From Vitellaria paradoxa (Eukaryota > Streptophyta > Magnoliopsida > Ericales > Sapotaceae): 64,000 nt of DNA. The stretch lies in NCBI GenBank assembly GCA_019916065.1, contig CM034236.1, positions 18,902,805 to 18,966,804 on the forward strand, given 5' to 3'. Made by a program: the position numbers and the translations under genes. A model generated the notes under the pieces. That model was given only the letters and a program-made list of their open reading frames with translations, had not been told where the DNA came from and made no database searches. This document shows, piece after piece, positions 54,800 to 64,000 of this stretch (position 1 is the stretch's first letter; every line of letters starts with the position of its first letter).

Positions 54800-56230
54800 T
54801 CAAGCTGGAGCATATATATCATATGTTCCAAGCTTGTTACAAATAACTCTTACTCTAGCACCTCCCAAGGCTTTAGTGAATAAATCAACCAGTTGATCTT
54901 CAGACTTTACATGGCTTGTCTTGATGATATTTTGTAAAATCTTCTCTCTGACAAAATGACAGTCAACCTCAATATGTTTTGTTCGCTTATAAAACACTGG
55001 ATTAGAGGCTATGTGGATAGCAGCCTGATTATCACAAAACAACTCCATAGGTTGTAACACAGGAACCCCCAATTCTTACAGCATATGATGTACCCAATTC
55101 AATTCACAGGATGTATGTGCCATGGCCCTATATTCTGATTCTACACTTGATCTCACCACCACTATTTGCTTTTTACTTTTCCAGGATATTAGATTTCCTC
55201 CCACAAAGATATAGTATCTAGTGGTTGATCATCTATCTAATGGTAATCCAGCCCAGCTTGCATCTGTATAGCTCTGAACAAGAATATGACCATTATCTCA
55301 ATACAACAAACCACATCCTGGTGCACCTTTTAGATACCTCAAAATACAAATGACAGCATCCTAATGACTAAAGCGAGGTGCATCAAGGAATTGGTTGACT
55401 ATACTTACAGCAAATACAATATCTGGCCGTGTAACCGTCAGATAATTGAGTTTTCCAACCAGTCTACGATATCGACTAGGATCATCCAATAATTTTCCTG
55501 TATCTGCAAGTAGTTTAGTATTGGGATCCATTGGGGTATCAACCAGTTTAGCTTTTAACATGCCCGTCTCTGATAACAAATTAAGCACATACTTCATTTG
55601 AGTAAGGACAATACCTGGGTGTGATCTTGCAACTTCAATGTCCAAAAAGTACTTTAGTGAGCCCAACTCTTTGGTCTAGAACTTGAGCTGAAGAAACAAT
55701 TTTAGATCATGAATACCTTGTGCATCAACCCCCGTGATCACAAAATCATCTACATATACTAACAACCAGAGTTTCCCTTGAGAGGAATTTCAATAGAATA
55801 CAGAATGATTAACACCACATTATGTCATTCCAAAGTCCATCACCACATCACTAAATCTATCAAACCAGGCTCGAGGAGATTGCTTAAGGCCATATAATGA
55901 TTTTTTTAGCTTACAGACCAAGCCAGCCTCCCCCTAAGCAGCAAACCCAGGTGATTGCTCCATGTACACTTCTTCAACAAGATCACCATGAAGAAAAGTG
56001 TTTTTGATAACCAACTAATGAAAAGGCTAGTGAAACATAGTAGTAAGTGAGATAAAAAGTCAAACGGATGAAATTTTAGCCACAGGAGAGAAAATTTCTA
56101 AAAAATCTAGCCCATAAATTTAAGTATATCCTTTGGCTACTAATCGTGCTTTCAAGCGATCAACAGAGCCATCAGGATGAAATTTAACATTGTACACCCA
56201 TCAGCACCCAACAATTGACTTCCCAGGTGG
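54800..56230 (-). pseudogene. Copia-2 RT and RNase H
   Basis: The RT catalytic motif YVDD is intact at 55745-55756, followed by GSLKYFLDIEVARS, DTPMDPNTKL, YRRLVGKLNYLTVTRPDI and the RNase H blocks YTDASWAG, FCDNQAAIHIA and RTKHIEVDCHFVREKI. Stops break it at several points, for example near 55363 and 55680. The end at 54800 lies close to the polypurine tract, as is usual. Confidence 0.87.
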
Positions 56231-57566
56231 AAGAACTACCAAATCCCAAGTGTCATTGGCTCGGAGAGCAAACATTTTTTCCTCCATGGCAACACGCCAC
56301 CCAGAATGAGATAAGGCTTTAGACATAGAGTGAGGAATAAAGACAGTAGAAAGGGATGACACAAAAGCATGATAGGAAGGAGAAAGAGCTTTATAAGAAA
56401 CAAAGTTTGAAATGGGATGACAAGTGCATGTACGTTTACTTTTCCGAAGAGCAACTGGAAGATCAAGATCACTAGGTTCCGGATCAAGGAGAGGATCTGA
56501 AGACTGAAAAGAAGGTAGAGCGGCAGAAGCATCAGGTGTAGACTCAATAGTAGCCAGCCATCTAGTATAAACCTACAAATCAGGACGAGCGAGATGAAAA
56601 TGAGTAATCACAGGTAATGGAAGACTCTCATCTAACTCAGACAAAGACCGAGAATTAGAAAAGAAAGGTGTAGTTTCAAAGAAGGAGACATCAACACATA
56701 CAAAGTATTGATAAAGTGATGGACAGTAACACCGATACCCCTTTTATAGACGAGAATACCCCAAGAAGACACACTTAAGAGCATGGGGCTCTAACTTTTC
56801 AATCCCACTATCAAATTGATGCACAAACGCGACGCATCCAAAGATACGTGGAAGAAGAGAAAACAGTGGTGTTTTGGGAAACAAGATTGAATAAGGGGAG
56901 CGACCTTGGAGGACAGAGAATGGCATTTTATTAATTAAATAACATGCAGTAAGAATAGCATCTCCTCAAAAAGTCTTAGGAACATATATATGGAACAATA
57001 GACATCAGGCTGTTTCAATAAGGTGCAAATTCTTCCTCTCTGCAACTCCATTTTGTTGTGGAGTGTGAGAGCAAGGGGACTGATGTAACATGCCAAAAGA
57101 AGTCATAAAGTCAATGAAAGTTGAGAGAAATACTTTTTAGCATTGTCACCACGAAGTACCTTAATAGAAACGTCAAATTGTGTTTAAATTTCAGCACAAA
57201 AGGCTTGAAAGATAGACAACAACTTAGAACGATCTTTCATTAGATAGACTCATGTCAGTCTTGAAAAATCATCAATGAAGGTAACAAAATATTTAAAACC
57301 TAACTTAGTAACAACATGACTTGGTCCCCATACATCTGAATGGACCAAATGAAAAGTACGTAAAGCCTTATTATTGACTCAAGGACTGAAGAAAGCACGA
57401 TGATGCTTTCCTAACTAACTAGACTCAAAATTTAAAGATTGAAGTTGACTCAAACTAGGGACAATAGACTTCAATTTATCCAAGGATGGATGACAAAGAT
57501 GACAATGGATCTCAATAGGAGAGGCAACAGCAAAGCAAGTGGTGGATGAGAGAGCAAACGGAGTAG
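56231..57566 (-). pseudogene. Copia-2 integrase and linker
   Basis: Minus-strand integrase C-terminal blocks are visible as MPFSVLQGRSPYSILFP and LPRIFGCVAFVH (56926-56744). Upstream sequence (57000-57500) shows the core with frequent stops. A Ser/Leu/Pro-rich linker at 56547-56236 precedes RT. Confidence 0.78.
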
Positions 57567-58937
57567 CTAGATAGTAGAGTCTTGAGCTTCATGCACTTCT
57601 CCAATCTTCTTCCTCATCTTCAAATCTTGAATAACCACAGAATCAAGGAAGAATGTCAATGAACAATTTAGCTGTTTAGTGAGTTTACTAACAGACATAA
57701 GATTAAAGGACAAGGATAGAACAAATAACACAGAGGATAAAGATAAGTTGGGAGATAGAAAAGCTCTACCAATGCCTTTGACAGGGTTAGATGATCCATT
57801 AGCTATGATAACATTTGAAGTAGAAAAGCATTGGATATTGGACAATATTGAGGGAGAATTAGACATGTGATCGGATGCACTAGAATCAATAATCCAGGGT
57901 GTATTAGTAGAAGGGTTACCTCGATATGCTAGAGAGACTATGGGAAGAGATGCCTGTTGAGCCGTCTGATACTGAAGGAATTTGGCATATTCATCTCCTG
58001 AAATAGTTACTGCAGGTTCAGCGACATTCTCACTAGTACTAGGTTTTTCTGCAGAGACCAAAGCATTAGAAGAAATGGTATGGGCCATATAAGCTGGTTT
58101 TCTATGAAGATCCCAGCAATTTGCTATGATATGTCCAACATGACCATAATTAGAACATTTGGGACTTATACCACGTCCACTATGACCACGGCCACGACCT
58201 CTACGGGCCCCACGATCACCAAGTTGAGGCTGAGTCAGATAACTAGGATTTTTATTATCTGAAAGCATTTGACTAGCAACGGTAGATTGAGTAGTGTCAG
58301 GGACAGTGGATGAATCTTGAGAAGCTGCTCTCATAACCCAAGAGTAAGTCTCTACAAATGATGGGAGAGAAGCCCCACGCAGGATTTGGGCTTTAATAGG
58401 CTCGAACTCAGGATTCGACTTAGCAAAGAAGCGAAGCACAACCTTTTGCTCTAGTTGTCTCTGCATCTTGTTAATGTCTGTAGATAATGGTTGTAGAGAG
58501 TTTAGCTCTTCATGGACACGCTTCAAGGAAGCAAAGTATTCAGTGACTGATTTTCTCGACTATTGTAATTGAAAGAATTCTAGTGATAAGTCCTACATGC
58601 GAGTAAGGTCACTGGAAAACAGCAAGTGTACATACTCCCATATGTCCTTACAAGTGTCGAGATGTGTACACATATCAACAATAGAGGGTTCCATGGAATT
58701 CCAAAACAGACTAACCAAGTGAGCATCCTCTTGAACCCATGCATCATACCTAGGATCTGTTTTTGGAGGACCAGACTTTGTCAGATGCTTGTGTTTGCCA
58801 TACTTGGTCAATGTAATCTTGATAGCTTTGGACCATTAAATGTAATTAGTTCCATTCAACTTTCTGGTGGTTAATTGTGGAGGCATAAGGACGGAACCAC
58901 CTATCATTTTCTGCTCAAAGGATGTCTTAATAGCCAT
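57567..58937 (-). pseudogene. Copia-2 gag and protease
   Basis: The likely gag start is the minus ATG at 58937 (MAIKTSFEQKMIGG). A UBN2-type gag follows with stops near 58825, 58594 and 58562, then an open 319-codon stretch 58526-57567. The zinc knuckle near 58165-58125 reads CSNYGHVGHIIANC, with the second Cys replaced by Tyr. The protease motif is WIIDSSASDHM near 57880, where the usual D-S-G-A has Ser in place of Gly. Both changes suggest loss of function. Confidence 0.85.
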
Positions 58938-59398
58938 TTAGAACTATCAAGCAAGTACTAGTAGTGGCAGATGAATAGTGAATGAATAGTGGCAGACGAG
59001 GGGAAGGAAAAGAGAAAGATTGTTCAAACTTGAAAATTGAGAATACAATTAGGCTTGCCAGAGAAAGAAGATCAGAAGACAAAGAAAGTCGAAAGTCCAA
59101 CTAAGTGTTACGCGCTGGGAAATGAGCCTTTAGTGGTGGCACATGAAGCCCACACGTGGAGAAACAGGTGGTGCGTGGGCACGCGTGAGGAAGTTTCCAG
59201 TGATGGCACTTCTCTAATAATGGTCGCCTCCCTCCGTCGACCACTTGGGACTATATAGAATACTGGAAAGATAACAGGTTGACAGTCTATTGTCTGACAG
59301 AAATGGAAACCCTAGGTTCCACCTTTGATTGTTGCAAGACCAAGAACAGAAACAACACTGTTCTTATTTATTTCACTCTCAAGAAACAGAAACAACAC

Positions 59399-59411
59399 TG
59401 CTCTGATACCA
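59399..59411 (-). other. Copia-2 primer binding site
   Basis: Minus-strand TGGTATCAGAGC, the perfect tRNA-Met primer site, directly follows the LTR end. Confidence 0.9.
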
Positions 59412-59585
59412 TGTAAAAGGACTAGAATTTCTTATTGATCCCAAATCACCAAGGGAGTACACATATATATACACATACGTAAGTGTCTGTTCAAGTCAGC
59501 TACATATTAGATACCTATGTATGTACATGTATCTTAATTAAGGTACATTAACTTTGCGCATTCACCCTGAGATTATACATTAACA
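59412..59585 (-). repeat. Copia-2 5' LTR
   Basis: 174 bp, matches 54619-54792 except for about eight substitutions. TG/CA ends. Confidence 0.9.
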
Positions 59586-59590
59586 GCTGC

Positions 59591-59730
59591 CATATGTGTG
59601 CGTGTAAATTAATACTCATTCCCGTTCCTATGGCATAAGTAAATTTAGCTCTTATAGGGTTGCAGTCAAAATTATGGTTTTGAGACAATAAATTTGTGTA
59701 GGAAAACATATAGAAAGTCTAATAACTATT
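59591..59730 (-). pseudogene. Athila-3 ORF3 fragment (N-terminal side of the break)
   Basis: On the minus strand it reads NLLSQNHNFDCNPIRAKFTY and MSINLHAHIWQQQ, matching the domain of Athila ORF3 that ends in a hydrophobic stretch. The frame continues at 54618 across Copia-2. A stop near 59720 or the Athila-4 border ends it on the right. Confidence 0.65.
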
Positions 59731-59745
59731 TTTGAATTTCGTTCC

Positions 59746-61277
59746 TGCAAAACAAAAGAAAACAAAACCTCGCAAGTACAAGAGGTTCAATTTGAAATAT
59801 AACCCGGTGAGTATCTGTGGTTGAACTTAGGGAAGTGAGACCTTTTGAAAAATCTCTTACAGGAAAATTTAAGTGAAACACGAAGTATTCACGAGGAGGA
59901 AGTGTTTTTTGAGAATTTGATATGATTTAGAAAATTATTTTTAAATTCTAACAACTAATAGAAAAAACCCATCTCAATTCAATGCATGCTTTTGTTAAAG
60001 TTCTTTAATCAAGTTTTTCCACTTTTTAATTCATTCCAAACACAGCTCAGTGCAAATAGATCGGATGATTTCTCTTTGAATTATACGAATAATATTGAGA
60101 ATAAATTCAAATTTTATTTTCTTTTTTCTCAATTTCGTGAATCATGCCATCGTATCAATTATTCTATATGCAAAATTTATTAACCCAGACATACAAAAGC
60201 AAGAACTTAACTATGTATTCATGAATTCTAATATATAAAATAGCATGAATTATTCTCAATAGTTGTTTTCCTCTCAAAATCTTGAACTATAAGTCATAAT
60301 GGAAAAGCCTGATGTAAAACCTAACTATAGCATTTCACAAATTAAGATGAGTATAAAAGTTTAGCTATGCATAACAAAAGAAAAAGAACTTACCATATTG
60401 AAAAATGAATTGGCAAAGATAATTTTGAATTCAATTGAAGACAAATCCTTACATGTAATCTTAAAATAGAAAAATAAAAAATTTCCAAAACTTCATTCAC
60501 AATGTAAATAATCTAAACTAAAGGTAGTAGTATCGTTCTATGATACTAAAAGTTTCATAAAAAGAAAATTAAAAAACCCCCTCCTCTTCCAAACTCAAAA
60601 CTGCCTTTATGAATGTCCAAATAAATATTCCACGGACCCTTTGAAGGGGGTTAGAAGGGGCCTCCAGAGGGCCCTTCCAAGGGTCGACTGACATTTTACT
60701 TCGATGGGAACACCATACTTGGAATTTTTTTTTCTCCTTTTTCTTCTTTACTCTCTGTGGTGAAGCCTCCTCCGAATGGGACACCCTTTGAATAGGCATT
60801 CGAAGGGTAGTCAGGCACTTAGACTTTTACTTCATTGCATTTGTGGACTCCACCAACTATTATACAAAGGCCCCTACGGATGGGATACCCTTTGAATAGG
60901 CGTTCAAAGGGTTCTTCTGCCATTTTCCATTTTTCTTCCTTTTTGCACCATTTGCTTACATTTTAGCTTTAACTCACCTGTAATGAAGTGTTGAATACAA
61001 GTAAGGGAATTAACTTATTTATTCTCTCTAATCATTGATTAATCACATTTTCACATCTATAATTGACCATTTTATGTGATTAATCACCCAATATTTGTTG
61101 TTTAATTTGGACACTAGCTTCCTATACTCCCCAATCCATTCATGACCTTCCTAGAGGATTTTTGTAGCAAAATTGGCCATAAGTGGGGTTCCTTCAAAAG
61201 GGTAAGCAAACTCTAGGTGTTAGACTCTAGGAAGTTGGAAGACTTGAGCAAAGTCATTAGGTCTTAAAGTGATATCA
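59746..61277 (-). repeat. Athila-4 3' LTR
   Basis: On the plus strand it begins near TGCAAAACAAAAG (59746) and ends GATATCA (61277), followed by a minus-strand G-tract GGGTTGGGGGGGT. The inner end is firm and the outer end is a best estimate. The end sequence (CTTGTACTTGCGAGG, CACAGATACTCACCGGG on the minus strand) is homologous to the ends of the other Athila-type LTRs. Two inverted repeats with CCCTTTGAA arms lie at 60784-60807 and 60888-60911. Confidence 0.68.
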
Positions 61278-62863
61278 ACCCCCCCAACCCAACTGGTATG
61301 AACCACTTTTCCCTGTTGCCTATTAATGGAATCCTCCTTGACATTGGCAAAAAACTCTCTAACTATGTCCACTACACAATGAGGACAAAATCTAGTAAGG
61401 AGAAGACATTACCTGCCTTCAAAGTTTTAGAGCAAAAGAAACTCCTCGCTCTTAAAGTGATCTATTTGCCACTGTCTCTCAACCACTACTGGCTCATAAA
61501 CCCAAATATCATTATAGGTTGTCTCAGCTTTCTTGCACTAAAATAGATCACTATTGAAGTATGAATCATCAATGGTTTTTCCTTCACCATGTTTATTTCG
61601 TGGAGCCATTATACACTACACAAAAAGAAAAGTATTTGGATTCAACTTAACATTCAATCAATCCCTATGTCCACGCAAGTTCAGTGGCCCAAACTAATAG
61701 TAGTAGTAATTAACAAGGTGCTAAAGATTCTAAAACATGAATGTGGCAATTAGTGGGTGATCAGAATGCATATTTTGAGAAAATGTTCCCAAGATAAATT
61801 ATGCAAGATAGGAAACAAATTGGATCTCACAAGCAGATCTAGAATATTGTCGTGATGTAAGAATGAATAAATTGAAATGGAATTTTGAAAAGATTTTGAC
61901 ATCAATGGCATGGGACCTCATAGGCGAGTCCATAATAGTGCCTTCGATAACAAAATCAATGAATTGGAAAGAATTCTTACTGATATTTGGAAACTTTGAA
62001 ATTGAATGATATACTGATAAGACCAACACAATTGGGTCTGCTCAATTTGCAAAGAATAAATTGATTCTAAACTAGCATATAGGATGAAGACATACCCATT
62101 TCTGGACAATGACAAGTAGATGTTGAGTCCATGCATTGGTCGAATCAGCAGCATGGTGTCAATCCAACAATATGAGTCAAACAGAGGTTTCGTAAAGAAT
62201 TTCTACTAACAAATTAGACCAATGTAATATTAGATTGAAATCACACCAAAGATTGAACAAGAATTGATCTTGAACCAGTGTGTCCTTGGATTTGTAGAAC
62301 AGTGACCTACGATTTATGAAGGTGGAGAATAAAGCTTATCCAAATGAAGATTGAGGTGATTTAATGCATTAAGGCCATAAGAATTCGTTGGAAACAATTA
62401 GATTTGAGAATGCCTTGGAAGATTTTAGTATGGTTGGACATGATTCAAAGAGAAAATGGTGAAATTTAAGGTAAGAATTTTGAATTGGGGACTTATTAAA
62501 ACCTGCTGTCAAGTCACAATGTCTAGACCACCCATAGGGTGTCTGAACAACAGAGATAAGAGAAACTTTTAAAGGTAGAATGTGAATCTGGTGTTCGGAC
62601 CACCCGATCGGGGTGTCTAGACAATAGTAAGCAAGGCTTTCAAATTTTTTTACAATTAAATGAGGTGTTTGGATTGCCTGACAAGGGTGCCCATATAACA
62701 AAGAGAATAAAGAGAAGAAAATTAAGAGCATGAAATCTATCCTAATAGCCATTCAAACTAACCGTAAAACTAGTATCTAAAGATCAAAAGTAAAACTACT
62801 TACTCTACTAAATTACATACAATACTTAGAAATCAATCGTGAATCATTTGTATGGTGGAGGAT
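61278..62863 (-). other. Athila-4 region between pol and LTR
   Basis: No intact gene. Three palindrome pairs with TGTCTAGACA-like sites (62520/62540, 62592/62614, 62666/62688) lie 170-340 bases after the pol stop on the minus strand. The ORF at 62752-62369 overlaps them and shows no recognisable domain. Confidence 0.5.
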
Positions 62864-64000
62864 CTAAAAGTCCCGTGATTCCACAACTCCAACGAAATTT
62901 TTGAGGTATGGCTTTAGCCAGTGGCCATTCACTTTGAAGCAATTCTTACTCTTTGGGTTTTCTATTTCAATTGCACCATGTTCAGAAACATAGTTTACTA
63001 TGAATGAGCTAATCCATTTAGATTGTAGTTTGCCAGGAAATAAATAAAGTCGTGAACGCTAAAAAAGTACTTTTTGACCCTCATGAAATGAACGTCATGT
63101 TATATGTAGGTCATGTACTTTCTTCATCTTTTCCTTTGAAATTTGTGTGTTTTCATATACATCATTTCTCAATTCATCAATTTCTACAATTTGAAGTTTA
63201 CGGTGTAATCTGACCTCGTCGATATCAACATTAAACTATTTAATAGCTTAATATGCTTTATATTCTAATTCAATGGGAAGATGGCATAGCTTTTTGGAAA
63301 CTAATCTATATTGGGCTTTAATAGCCCAATAGGCTTTATGTTCTAATTTAACAGGAAGATGGCACAGCGTTTCATAAACTAATCCATTTGGAGACATCCC
63401 CGATGTTGTTTTATAAGCTATACGATACTCCCATAGGGAGTCAATTAATCTTAGTGACCAATCCTTACAATAATCAACTTCTCAAGTATTTGCTTGATTT
63501 CTCTATTAGCAAGCTCTACTTGACCACTTGTTTGTGGGTGATAAGGCGTGCTTACCTTATAGGCAACACTATAGTTAAGTAAAAGTCTACCCACAAAACG
63601 ATTACAGAAATGTTTCCCTCCATCACTTATAATTGCTCAGGGCATCCCAAAACATGAGAATATATTCTCATAGAGGAATTTAAGCATTACTTTGCAATCA
63701 TTAGTTCTTGTAGCTACTGCTTCAACCCATTTGGAGACATAATCAACCCCTACTAAGATATATTTATATCCCAAAAAATTGGGAAGGGGCCCATAAAATC
63801 TTTTTTTTTTTTTCAGTAAGTAGCCCATGAAATCAATTCCCCAGCAATCAAATACTTCCAAAACAAGAATAGGGAAAAAGATAGCATGTTTCTATGAGCT
63901 AGGCTTCCAAATCGTTGGCATCTGTCGCATGTGATGGAAAAATGAGGGACATCTTTAAACAGAGTGGGCCAATAAAATCCACATTGAAGAATTTTAGTTG
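62864..64000 (-). pseudogene. pol: Athila-4 integrase (decayed, partial)
   Basis: Minus-strand integrase with [10 protein letters not shown] (63852), [18 protein letters not shown], the second aspartate region near 63625, [18 protein letters not shown] near 63525 and the C-terminal FPGKLQSKW and FKVNGHWLKPYLKNF, ending at TAG 62864-62866. A small insertion of Lys-rich sequence (T-run on the plus strand at 63799-63812) follows the first aspartate. Stops and shifts occur from 63650 onward. Compared with Athila-1 the same domain is clearly decayed. Confidence 0.82.

Larger units (their letters stand above)
54619..59585 (-). mobile_element. Copia-2: Ty1/Copia retrotransposon, minus strand
   Basis: A complete 4967-bp element with 174-bp LTRs (54619-54792 and 59412-59585), flanked by GTTGC (54614-54618) and GCTGC (59586-59590), one mismatch. 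The LTRs differ at about eight positions by eye, so it is older than Athila-1. All Copia domains are recognisable in the order gag, protease, integrase, RT, RNase H, but with many stops. It lies in Athila-3 ORF3. Confidence 0.92.
50014..59745 (-). mobile_element. Athila-3: Athila-type element, minus strand, with nested Copia-2
   Basis: The 3' LTR is at 50014-51446, then on the minus strand come a polypurine tract, long non-coding sequence and part of an env-position ORF that continues across Copia-2. The right side is apparently interrupted by Athila-4 near 59746, so gag and pol are not visible. The flanking 5 bases on the left are GCGAC, within the CACTA subterminal repeats. Confidence 0.8.
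59746..64000 (-). mobile_element. Athila-4: Athila-type element, minus strand, runs off the window
   Basis: The 3' LTR, a polypurine tract, a 1.6-kb non-coding region with palindrome pairs, and the integrase end are present in that order on the minus strand. Gag and most of pol lie beyond the right edge. It appears inserted in Athila-3 ORF3, but the target duplication cannot be checked because the partner LTR is outside. Confidence 0.72.

Noticed and set aside
62369..62752. 127-codon minus-strand ORF with an apparent signal peptide
   Set aside because: It overlaps the palindrome pairs of Athila-4 in non-coding DNA and has no recognisable domain.
1..64000. CRISPR arrays, bacterial operons, rRNA genes
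   Set aside because: None seen; repeats present are transposon-derived or simple tandem repeats in plant nuclear DNA.

Overview
The window is plant nuclear DNA, probably from a dicot. It is AT-rich, dense in LTR retrotransposons and plant-type MITEs, and holds one convincing host gene with a plant-style intron. Almost all of the rest is mobile DNA, much of it nested, and several element borders can be fixed from target-site duplications (TSDs). The species cannot be named from the sequence.

Left nest (1 to about 24330). A degenerate minus-strand Copia element (Copia-1; 1-226 and 19442 to about 24330, left end outside the window) was split by a minus-strand Ty3/Gypsy element (Gypsy-1, 227-19436, TSD AATAG). 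Gypsy-1 was split inside its integrase by a young plus-strand Athila-type element (Athila-1, 917-16177, TSD ATCCC, LTRs of 1528 and 1527 bp that are nearly identical). Athila-1 was hit in turn by another Athila-type element that survives as a solo LTR (11365-13099, TSD CTACC). A hAT-type MITE (20524-20980, 8-bp TSD) sits in the Copia-1 remnant. Athila-1 carries gag, protease, reverse transcriptase, RNase H and integrase in one reading frame broken only by three stop codons, followed by the extra downstream ORF typical of Athila elements.

Gene island (about 24330-37200). This holds a two-exon gene for a 23-kDa jasmonate-induced protein-like product (31041-31799), several tandem duplications, a hAT-like MITE (34729-34958), a Tourist-like MITE (35456-36435) and a minute poly(A) insertion with an 18-bp duplication.

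Right nest (about 37200-64000). Old long-LTR sequence hosts a gag-only Athila-type element (Athila-2, to 44718) and a short gypsy-derived LTR element (46491-48134). A CACTA transposon end (49780) is interrupted by minus-strand Athila-3 (from 50014). Athila-3 holds a complete but decayed Copia element (Copia-2, 54619-59585) and was probably also hit by Athila-4 (from about 59746 past the window end).

The most unusual signals are two nucleotide-level architectures shared by the Athila-type elements. The first is pairs of short palindromes spaced 20-22 bp centre to centre. In three LTRs they lie about 55 bp upstream of a TATA box. The palindrome sequence differs between elements, with a GTCNNGAC core in several and TTCGAA in Athila-1. 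In Athila-1 the pairs also recur inside coding regions and before the third ORF. The second is a hairpin followed by a G-tract, present both internally and at the polypurine tract next to the 3' LTR.
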